A stretch of 64,000 nucleotides of DNA from Lepidodermella squamata (Eukaryota > Gastrotricha), in contig JBLDXI010000009.1 in assembly GCA_047495785.1 (NCBI GenBank), positions 2,418,001-2,482,000 on the forward strand, read 5' to 3'. Every line of letters begins with the position of its first letter. Position 1 is the stretch's first letter. The translations under genes were made by a program, and so were the position numbers. This document shows positions 11,023 to 21,600 of this stretch, in pieces. A model generated the notes under the pieces. The model made no database searches. It was given only the letters and a program-made list of their open reading frames with translations, and was not told where the DNA came from.

Positions 11023-14000
11023 ATGCAGCGGTTATCGGAGCGCTTTATGCCGAGCAGCAGCGCCAACCCGGGTGACCGTGGTTCGCCGACCCGGGGCAGC
11101 CCGGCCAAGCGCATCACGAGCAGTACGGTGCCGCAGTCGCAGTTGCTGGACGTTTCATCGGATCGGCCGCGCTCGCCCACCGCGCCGCCCGCCTTAATCG
11201 CAGCAGGCGCCGTCGCGTTAGCGGCAGGTCGGCCGACGAGTCTGTTCACGTCGTTTCTGAAGAAGCAGCAGCAAGGGCAGAATCGCCACAAAATCGACGT
11301 GTTAAGGGACGAAGTATCGTCGGATCGATCCGACGAGGCGACAAGCGACGACGACGACCCGAGTCTGTTTAATATCCGTCATTTTTCTTTAAAAAAAACT
11401 TCCTTAGACAACTCATTCCGTATTTTTGAGAGTACATTGCCCTGGCAGAGCTTTTACTAGTTTAATCGATTTACAATATACCCCAAAAAGTTCAGCTGAA
11501 ATCTTTGATGCATAATTTAGAAAAAACTAGCTTGAAAAAATGAGAAATCCTATTTTGGCTAAATTCAGGTTAATTTTATTTTGTTGAATAATAAATAGGG
11601 CATTTTTTATTTGCAGTTTCACATCGAATAGTTTTAAAGATTTTGTAAATGAAACACATTTCGAATATGATTTTTTAACATTGGCGTCATAACTATTTTG
11701 GATGTGCCCTAAATTCGAGACTCCAGCACTAAATTTCTCCAAAATATGGGTTTTCAGGTTTTCAAGTTTCACGCATTCCTTATAGCTAAATTTTTTTATT
11801 AGGTCACGCTATTACGCGTATTTTGCGTCATTCGCGCCCTAATTGCGAGTTAAGCTTTAGTCTGCTAAGCCGATATCGATTCCAATTATCGATTTTAAAA
11901 ATCAGTGATTTTTCCGATTTCAAAAGTCTTCGATTTCAAAAATAAAATATTCCAGTGAATGGCATCAGTATTGATCAAAAAAAAAAGTTGAAATCGTAAA
12001 AAATGAAAAATTTAGTGCTGGAACCTCATTGCCAAAATTTTGACCTAATTATTTTTTTCTACATATTTCTCATTTTCAGACCACGTGATTCCTGAAATTA
12101 TGGTCGATCATGCCGAGCGATTTTCTTCCCCCTCCCGCAGCCCTAACCGCCTGGGCACCCTGTCGGCGAGCAGCGGTTCCCCGACCGGGGCTCTCACCCC
12201 CACCGCCCCTGCTAACATTGACCGCCAAACCATTCAAGGCCTATCCCACGCCGAGGAATTCATCCTCGCCATCCGGCGAAATGACGCCAATAAGATGCGC
12301 CACATTTTCAACCTCGAGAAGAGCCGTTTCATCATCGACCCTAACAAACGAGCCAGTGCCGCCGGGTCGACTGTCGATATTTCGAAAATCGGAAATTTCG
12401 GCAATAAATTGTACCCGTATGATGTTTACAACGACTCGCTTATTACAGCCGGGGATCGCTCGAAATCGGAGGATCCCTGCATTATCCACTCCCCAGCTGC
12501 TTTACTAGCCTACCGCTGCCCGGTTCATCTCGCGATCAAACATCGAAGTTTGGCGTGTTTAAAGCTGTTACTCGAACAGGGCATCGACGTTAACTACGGC
12601 ACTGACCAACGGGTTCGGTCCCGGAGAGGCTCAAGGCGCAATTCCCGCCGCCGCAGTTCGATATTGCAGATCCTCGAAGACCAGATTCCGCCCTCGGTTG
12701 AGGAGGAGGGCCTGCAAGAACGCGGATCAGACGCGACTACGTATTTGACGAATAATAATACGAGGCGCAAATCGTCACGTGACTCGGCGCGGACGTTGAA
12801 ATTCTGCCGTTCTCTCCCGACCGCGCATTTGTACACCGAGAACCTGCTGTTTTGCCTCCCGCCTCTTTTCCTCGCTGTATCAATGCGAGATATCGAAATG
12901 GTCAGCCTATTGCTGAAACACGGAGCAGATCCTAATGGCAAGTTTTAATTTCAGCTTTTTGGGTCTCAATTTTAGCGTTTTCAAATTTTAATAATGCTTT
13001 TTTTTTAATTTTGAAATTGAAAATAAATCAATTAAATTACCTTGAAATTCGAAAATGGCTCGGTGCCAATGTTTGATTCCGCTAAACGATTATATTCTTT
13101 CAAATTTCAATTAATTTTTTAATTATTTTACAACCCGATAGACCATGCCAATTATTACGGCAAAAGAAAATTATCAGGGGATTGCGACTGATTATTACCA
13201 CTCATTACGAAAATTGAGCGTGGTTATTTTTAGAGCGAAAATATCGATTTTCTGCGTTATTTCGGTCTACGGTCTAAATATACGCAATTAGGCAATGAAA
13301 TTATGAAAGATGCTCTCTATTTTCGTCACCAAAAAGGCAGGTATTAATGTGGCGCATTTGAGGTCAAACGCCCAAGGGGTTCAGCGGAAAAATTCCAACA
13401 TGGAAAAACAATTTACCTCCAATGTCGCTTTAACTAAAGTCTAAAAATGGGAGTTCAGAGTGACCTATTCGAAAACATTAATCATCCGTATTAATTTAGC
13501 CACTCCGGATATTCGCGGCCCTAATCGTTTCCTCAAAAATGTATTTTAAAGTGTCGAAATAAAAAAACTTTATTCATAAAAAGCCGCCCCAGTTTATCGC
13601 GAATCGATAATATTAGTTTATTGTTCTTCCGCGATTTTGATATCGGACATATGACTATAATTTCATGCGACAGCTGGAAATTCGACTTCATAAATTATCC
13701 TGGTTTGGCTCCGGAAATTACATAAAACTTTGGTTTGTAATTTCAAACATTTTCATTTCCAAAATTTTAAAATTTTAAAATCCGTTTATTAGGAGAAAAT
13801 TTCAATTTAGACTTCAGAAATTGTCTGACTCTGGTTTGATCAAAAATCGAACTTAGCGAACAGGTTGAATTCTCCCCAAAATTTGCAATGGGTTTGTGCC
13901 AGTTCTCTTCGTTTCCTACAAAACTGCTTACGAACTATGGGAATAACGAGAAAATAACCCTCAATGAGTCACCTGGGGTCCTAATTATCTCCTTTGAGTA

Positions 14001-17000
14001 GATCGAAACCCCATTTTTACAACTAGTTCATAGCTCATTGAAAAGGCTCCGCAACCTAATGTGTAACGCGCTACACGAGTGCTCGAAAAGTGTCGTACCC
14101 GGGGATTGAACCCGGGCTGCCTTTCTGAGAAGGCACGGCTCTAACCTTTGAGCCACCATGGCCGACACACACTCCGTGTTCGCTTACGCGGTTGTAAGGG
14201 GACCAGGAGGAGAGATGGGAGGTGGACTCGCTCCCTATATAATGGATATTGGTGAAATCGTTTCTCTGTTTAGGATACAGGATATGACCATTAACAGTCG
14301 ATGGATGCCACTCATCAAATACTCCTTTCTTTAATGTTGGAAAACTAGGTACCAAAATTCATGAATTGTCGGATCATTTTTTGCCTCATTTTGGGCTGTC
14401 AAGTTAAATTAATCATCAAATGTCCCATCTTCCACCCAGTTTTTTTTACAATTTTTAAAATGAAAATTGGGTATATTCTCAAGGGAACCTTTAAATAAGC
14501 GTTTATCTATTTTTCAAACCAGTTCAAGACACTAACGGCTCAACCCCGTTACATTTGGCCGCCAGTAAGGAGTTGGGCAGTTACGAATGCGCGATAGCCC
14601 TGATCGAGTACGGCGGCAAGGTGTTGATGGAAAACCACGATGGCCTCACCCCGCAGAGTCTCCTACCCGTGCTGCAACACGAACAGCAAAAAGTCCTCAT
14701 TCGAACGCTGCAATCCGCAAATTTCCACGAGCGGCGAAGAAGTTCCCGCGCGTCGCTACTTCTCGAGCCCCTCCAGGCCGGGTTTAAAGACTTCTTCCGC
14801 CGGCGTAGTGACGAGGGGGTGAGGGGCAGCGTGACGAGTGTCAGCGCTGTTGGCGAACGGGTTCGTCGCTTGAGGCAGGAAAGTATCGAAAGCGAGAAAA
14901 TCCCGAACACCTCAGCCCGTCGATCTGCGAGCATTCGGTCCGCGAAACACCTCCGCCACATGTCCGCAACTGGGGCAACCACCTTAACAGGCCGGTTGAA
15001 GGCCAAAGTCGAGTCGCTACTCGAGTACAAACGGAACACGATTGCTGACTCGGCTAGCATGTCTGGCCGGATTAGCGACAGGGCTAGTACCTCGGCGCAT
15101 CACGGTGGATCGGCGAGGGCTTCGAAAATTTCAACGACTGATAAGGAGGGTAAGGGCAAGGCGGCGAAGGGTGAGAAGACTACGACGCCGTTAGAAGACC
15201 CGGAACAGGCGAAATTATTCGACGTGGCCGAGGCGTCGCTACATTCTTTGATTATGCTAGCCACCAACTCGGAATGCGTTTCTTCCCTAGTCGACGGCCT
15301 AGGTAGCTGCATGAGGGCGATGGTGACACTTGTCGCGAGGTCCGGGGCGTTGCCGCTCGAGAAAAAAATCGGTGAATTATTCCGTCAAATCATTCGAACG
15401 TGCCAGAAGGAGATTCTTAACCCGACTAATCCTAGCTCGAAAAGAGACCAAGCGTGGGCTCATTTGAATAAATTATTCCAGACCGCGATTTCGCTGCTCG
15501 ATGATAAGAATAACATTTTACATTTCGTCGCACTGGCCGCGCTCAATTCAATCGTTGATTTTTGTTTTTATTTCAACGTTTCTCAACGCAAAACCTCGAT
15601 CGCCGGGTTGTGGATGAGCAGCGATGAGACGGACGCGCCGGCCAGTGTTAATTCGCTGACGTTAAAATCGCGAGATGCCACGCTGAGTGCGATGCGGTAT
15701 TCGAATCCTTTGGAGATTTTGTACGATTTGGATCCGAATATCTTACTGCAAATCGTTGAGAAGTGTACGTCGAAGGAGGACATTGCGCTTGCGAAACGGC
15801 CGCGCTGTTGCCCGAGTGCCAGGCAGCGCCAGTGCGGCAATCACTGCATTCAACTGCTAGCTGCTCGACTGCTCACTGTCATGCTCCATTCCACTACGGT
15901 TAGAATTGAGAGCATTTTTTTCATTTTTGTTTTACTACTTTTTTTCTTGTCAATTTTAGGCGCAAAAGCGTTTGATCGAAACGAAGCTCATTCAAAATTT
16001 GGTTGATCAAGTTGATCCTAACCATGATCCTGTAAGTCATTTTCCCTTGGTTTATTTTGAGTGATGCGTAAAATTAAACGATTTTTAATTATCAATAGAA
16101 GAGAGGAATCAAAAACTAAAACCGAAACTTGCGTATGTCACGGTTGCTACGGAAAATTTACCCCTTGCCGAATTCCCGAAATTCGAACTTGAAAATGTTG
16201 TTTACTGCATTTTCATGTCAATTCAACGGATTCCCTCAATGATTTTTGTTGGGTGAATCGGTGTTTTTTCGAGAGCACAAAGCTCAAACCGCAAACTTGA
16301 AGATTGAAAAATGTCGGAGTCTTTGTCGTTTTTTTCATTTTTAAGGAGGAATGCATTATTTTAAAATTATGAAAATTTAAATTCATTAATTTGCAAGAAA
16401 ATTCTCTTCTGGGCATGGCAAACGCTTTAAATTTGGCTCTGACAAGTAAAGACACTTCTTGTTTATCCTTGTTCATTCTGAAAAGTTCGGGGAAAGCCCA
16501 TCTCTCAACTTCTTACCTGTCACTTCTCATGAATTTACCTCATTTTCTAATGTCGGAGATTTCATAAGTGACTTTGAGCGATTGGCAGTCGTTTGATTAG
16601 TGGCTTATCATTAGTGGCATATTATTCTCAAAAATACCCAAATGTCAAAGTATTAATTCTAACTGGGATCCAGGGTTCCTCATTAGGTAAAAGTATGTTT
16701 TCAAATTGTGAAACTTTATAAAATTGATTTGAATGCCAGCGAATTTTGTGTCTAATGAACCAGGGCAGTGCTTACGCGAAAACGTCCGCTGACAAATCCG
16801 GTGTAATCAACCATCGGACATTTATCATGTACTTGGACTTGCTTGGAATTACGACGGCGTTGTTAATTAATGAAATTATCTGTCCAGCTTATCCCTCCAT
16901 CACGTGACAACCAGAGCAAAGGATTTGATTTCATTTATTCTTGAAGTGATTAATTTACTAATTGGCAATCTGTTTATATTTGACTGATTTTGATTTACGC

Positions 17001-18023
17001 TCACAAGGATTGTCGCAAAAAGCCATTTCGAATAATGCTTTCGAGCTTTTTCAATGGAAATCTTTTGAACCTTGCGAGGTCTAAAAATCGACCGTAAAAA
17101 ATTGAAATTTTGTTGCTGAACTGCCTTTGCTTGATTGTCGCATTAGCTACAAGTTCACCTGTTGTACGCATTTGATGAGATGACGAGCTAAAAAATTGTA
17201 TTTTTTTAATTAATTTTATTAAAAAATAATATTTTATTAACCAAGTGCTTTGTCTTAATTTTTTCGAATTTCAATGGCTGATTTCGTTTTTGCAGCACCT
17301 TCTTTGTTTGCTGCTGCAAGGCTTAGCTGCGATAGCCCTTAACCCGGCCTACCACGAGGCGCTCGATCACTGTGAAATCGGCGATACTGTGATGCAGTTG
17401 CTGCTGCCTTCCGACGAGTGGTACTACACGAACCACACGACCAAGTACGCACCCTACGTGAAATACCACGCCGCCCGTATCCTAGTCTACATGGGCGAGT
17501 TTCAAAAGCTGGGCGGGCGAGTCGACCTGTTCAACTTCGGCATCTTCCAACAACAGACCAAAGTCGTTCTACAGGCCAGTGACAGCCAGGAAGACGCGTT
17601 CATCGACCTCATGGCGCTGGGCGAATACCAGCAAATCGACGAAAATACCGGCGAGTTGCGAGTCGCAACTATCGAGTCACTCCTGCTCGAACTCATCCGG
17701 TCTTTTGTGCCTAAGGACCGGCCTGTCCTTAACCAGGCGCAGAGTGCCGATAACGAGGAGTTGTTCGAATTCAACGCTGATAACATTTCGTTCAAAGTCA
17801 ATCGCGTTTTCCCGGTTGTCATTTTCAACATACTACCCGCCCTCATTCACCCGGTGATTTTTCTACGCCTGATCATGCACAAAATTTTTGGCAATCATTT
17901 GAAGCGAAGGCGGCGCCAGTCTGAGTTGTTGCTAACAACGCCGCGGTTTGAGCTCAGTGAAGCGAGACCGCCCATTGGAAGCGCTCGAAATATCATGGCT
18001 CGATTGGGTCTCGATCCGTCAAG
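11023..18023 (+). CDS. Ankyrin-repeat and helical (ARM-like) protein block; separate gene or N-terminus of the PLC-epsilon gene
   Basis: Exons are 11023 to an unresolved donor (about 11,349-11,420), 12080-12937, 14523-15898, 15960-16031 and 17296-18023. Exon 1 is low-complexity (Ser/Pro/Arg, poly-Asp). Exons 2-3 carry at least three ankyrin repeats: CPVHLAIKHRSLACLKLLLEQGIDVN, PPLFLAVSMRDIEMVSLLLKHGADPN and, across the junction, VQDTNGSTPLHLAASKE. An Arg/Ser-rich linker follows, then leucine-rich alpha-helical sequence (LFDVAEASLHSLIMLATNS, LIRSF..., KYHAARILVYMGEFQ) that looks like armadillo/HEAT-type helices, ending with a hydrophobic stretch (VFPVVIFNILPALIHPVIF). Intron 12938-14522 has a GC donor (gcaagt), required for the ankyrin repeat to join. 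At 18023 the frame either splices in phase into 18630 or meets TAA at once (18025), so two genes remain possible. Function unknown; ankyrin repeats suggest scaffolding. Confidence 0.65.
12938..14522. other. GC-AG intron holding a tRNA-like sequence and dispersed repeat
   Basis: This 1.6-kb intron starts with gcaagt rather than gt and ends in accag. Besides AT-rich filler it contains a tRNA-like sequence (14,091-14,167, minus) next to a repeat at about 13,915-14,040 that recurs in the intron at about 22,105-22,215. Confidence 0.6.
14091..14167 (-). tRNA. tRNA-like sequence (tRNA pseudogene or SINE head)
   Basis: Read on the minus strand there is a D-arm/A-box (GGTGGCTCAAAGGTTAGAGCC), a stem with TGCCT/AGGCA around an 8-base TCTCAGAA loop, and a perfect T-arm (CCCGG GTTCAAT CCCCGGG) with a good B-box, followed by TTTT. 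The acceptor stem pairs only at its outer five bases (TGTCG/CGACA), and the anticodon loop is one base too long. The anticodon cannot be assigned. A tRNA-derived SINE or pseudogene is more likely than a working tRNA. Confidence 0.5.
16032..17295. other. Intron of the ankyrin/helical block, 1.26 kb
   Basis: GT (gtaagt) to AG (tttgcag), phase 0. It is AT-rich with A/T homopolymer runs. I see no gene, tRNA or clear repeat in it. Confidence 0.5.
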
Positions 18024-18237
18024 GTAAAAAATTAAAATTAAAAATAAAATATAATAAAAATAAATTATAAACTAAAGAATTAAAAGTTAAAAATTAAAAA
18101 TAATTAATTAAATAAAGTTTTAAATAAAAAATCCTCCTTAAAATTTGTAAAAAAATAGCTTTGTCATTTTCCGTTGAAGTAATCAGTTTTATTGCAAAAT
18201 TATATAAAGAGCAAAAAAAAATCGAAATAAAAATTGG

Positions 18238-18319
18238 TGGCAGCGGTGGGATTCGAACCCACGCCCCCGAAGAGACTGGTGCCTTAAACCAGCGCCTTAG
18301 ACCGCTCGGCCACGCTACC
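18238..18319 (-). tRNA. tRNA-Leu (anticodon UAA)
   Basis: The 82-base minus-strand sequence folds as a type II tRNA. The acceptor stem is GGTAGCG with CGCTGCC, the A-box is TGGCCGAGCGGTCTAAGGC, the anticodon arm CTGGT-TTAAGGC-ACCAG carries TAA, the variable arm is long (TCTCTTCGGGGG) and the T-arm is GTGGG TTCGAAT CCCAC. The discriminator base is A, as in leucine tRNAs. The three bases after it are CCA, which animal nuclear tRNA genes normally lack, so a reinserted tRNA copy or coincidence is possible; T-rich terminator sequence follows. It lies antisense in the intron 18,024-18,629. Confidence 0.9.
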
Positions 18320-18629
18320 TGTGCGATAATAAACTGCAGCTACCTTAACAAGAGCGGCGCTTTTATCGCTGTACTCATTGTTAATAGAGATAGTGGTGGA
18401 CTATGTTTAATGCGGAGAGCATACCTTAATACTAAATGCACGTAATTACTGCAATGATGCAATTATAGGCTGCCATTGGAAAAAAATATACAGTGGTTTT
18501 TAATGAGGGCCTATTATTCCCGCAGATTCAAAAGATGAATGAAAAAATGTCGAACAAATGAAAATAATTGATATAATTAAATTTACATTTTCAATATTAT
18601 GGTGAATCGATTTTTATTTTTATTTTTAG

Positions 18630-21600
18630 GAACGGCTCAACTTTTCGTGGTCTGTATCAGGTCACGGCTCAGTTGTTAGAGCCGCTCGATCTCCGCCTGC
18701 CAAGACCTCCCAACCCATATGCTTGTACCCGGTATCACTCCCGGCGTCGTTCAATTTCTCAAAATGACATACCTAACCAACTGCGAATGTCAGTTGAGAC
18801 CGACGGCGGGTCAGACTCGCAATCTGGCCACAGTAGTAAGAAGAAATCAACAAAAGAAGACGACTTGATAAAATTCAAGAAACAAATCACAAATTTGCCA
18901 TGGTTCGATTTGGAGATTCAATACATGGACATTTCGTACTTCGGCAGCCGGCGTGTGTCGATTTCGAATTCCATGCCAGATTTTTCGACGCTCAACCCGG
19001 AAATGTTGCAGTTGAAAGAACGGCAACATGACCTGATGGAACGGTTGTACCCTATCATCGAAATGCCGGCGAATAAATCACCCAGATCCTCGCTGGCCTC
19101 GTCCCGAGAGCACGATGGCGGCGATAATATGGAGCTAGAATCTGCCTCTCAGTTGAATCTATCGATTTTCGCCCATGCTAACCAGTTGGAGATTTCGGGA
19201 ATGATGGCACAGTTGCGACGTAGTTCGCAAGTCGCGCATCAGTGCATTTCACTGAGTGCCGATCCGACGATGGCTCAAACGTCGCGGCGAAGTTCGGAAT
19301 TGCCGTTACTAAGCGCCGCGAATTCATCAGCGACCGGGGTCATTGTCCCACCGCCGCCTCAACCGCCGCCCACTCACGCCCGGGCTATATCCGGCGATCT
19401 CTTGGACGGGTTTTTCGACGACTTCTCGCCCGAGAATTCCTGCTCGTCGCAGTCGTCGAGCGAGTCGGATGATACGTTCCCACCCTTACAGGACTTTCCG
19501 TTGTTTCGAAATCCGGCAATTGCGTTTGATGACGATAAATTCAGCGCGTCTACTTTTCAGCGAAATCCGACTTTGACAACGGAAGTTTCATCGAGTGGCA
19601 ACAACACTACTCGAACTATGAGCCTCGTTTCAGCAAAAGCGGCTGCTGCTGGCAAAGTCATCGATAAAAAGGTACTATCATGGAAATTATTGAATGAACC
19701 ATAATGCAGGGTAATTAAGAGTTGGGGGGGGGGGGTTAACCTTTCAGGTTCGAAGGTTCGAGGTTTTGCATACAACTCTTTTTCTGATCAGCTTTTTAAA
19801 CAAAATTGGATCAAAAATCAATTTCCAGAAAATTTACGACGGAATGACTTTTGTCGTATTTCGATTTTGGACCCCCTAATATCTCTGTAATGATCGAATA
19901 TTGATGAAAAAATTCGGAAAATTTTTAATTTTCTTGAATTAAAAAAATTATAATATATTCTTGATTTTTTCAAAATTTGAACACAATTTCAAGAGCGAAT
20001 CCTGAAACTCTGTTGAAGTTATAAATGCGCGTCCAAAATTGTCCAAGTTCAGCCAAATGTGCGTTTAAAATTGCCGAAAATCGGGTAAGAGTTGGAAAAT
20101 TCCTAAAATTTGCAAGAAAATCCGGAATCATATTGCCGACCTTTGTTTGGAATTTCGGACTTTTTTGAGCAAAACCTAAGATATTAGCTACCCATCGAAA
20201 TCCAAGCTTGAAAATTTGCATATGCAAATTTTCAGATTTTATCTGGAATTAATAACATATTTTTAGTGCGTTTTTGTGAGTGAAATAATTTCAATTTTCT
20301 GATTATTTTAGAAAGCTAATCGTCCCCGTCTGAAATCGTGGCCACGCATGATTGACGACGAGGAAGAAGACGCCGATTCGAAAAGCGTTACCTCCGAAAG
20401 TTACACAAGCGCAAGGGGCGAAAACGATGCAAACGATGGTGTACCTAGCAAAGACCGGCTATCTGACACTATGGACGAAAAGCAGCGGCTGTTCGAGCGA
20501 AAACTGCGCGACTGGAAGAGATCGGCCCGTGGGTTGAACTCGAAAAGCGTCGAAACCTCGCGCGCTGTCAACGAACCTCGCCCATCTAAGCCGCGGAAAA
20601 GCGTCAGTTTGAACGAAAAAGACGTTGAGCAAGACACTGAACTTGCTCGTTTCATCCAAAAGCACAACAGATCCGACGCAGATGTGGCTAGTCAAACCAT
20701 GTCGGCCATGTACCACAGCGTTGAGGAGCATGTTGAAGCTGAACGGAAACACCGATCCCTGCCGGGTAATATCGAAGAATTCATCGAAGCGAGACTGAGA
20801 CGTCGCTCGAAGACAATGAGCGATAATCTAGGCCAGGCTTGTGCCGAGCGGAAAGCGAGTTCTTTATCAACCAAGGACAAAATGACTAAATTAAGGCGGA
20901 GTTTTTCATGTACTGTAAAATCTCTCCACATCGCTGTAACCGAGCGGAGGCGAAAATTGTCGATTGTTCAGGATGAAGATGGTAATCCTGGGGCGTTGGA
21001 TGACGATAGATTGCGTTTAGTTGGCCGGAAGAAGCGAGCCTCGATCGCCCAGGCCCGATCCGGGTCGGCGAATGGTTCGGTGACCAAACCGTCATTCGAG
21101 CCTCGATTTTCGCTGTGTTCAATCGGCCGCTATATCCGCAAGCGAGTGATTCATCGCATTACGACTAAAAATTCGAAAACCTCGAAAACCTCGTCCTCCA
21201 CGTCGAAAACGGATAAGAAATCAGTGAATTCGAGCCGGAAGACGCTGTCGAGTTTTTGCGGGTCGAAATCGAAAACAGGGCGGAGTCGAAGTGCGGATTG
21301 GTCGATGAATTCGGCCAAATCGCAGGCGACATGCGGCGGGTCGCTTTGGGAGCTGGATTCCAACGAACCGCAGTTGTACGACGTCGAGGAGGATGGCGCG
21401 ACTACGGCTGGAAATTCGGATTGCAGGTCGAAGGCTCAGAGTGAAATGCTGGCGAAAATGGTACAGCAACGCCGAGTATCTCGGCCGACCCTTCTAAGAT
21501 TGCGGGTGAGCATTATCCATAAATTTTTGAATTATTTTAATAGACTATAATTTATTTTCGAATTTAAAATCAGCAAAATATATCAGGGTTTTAATGTCGA

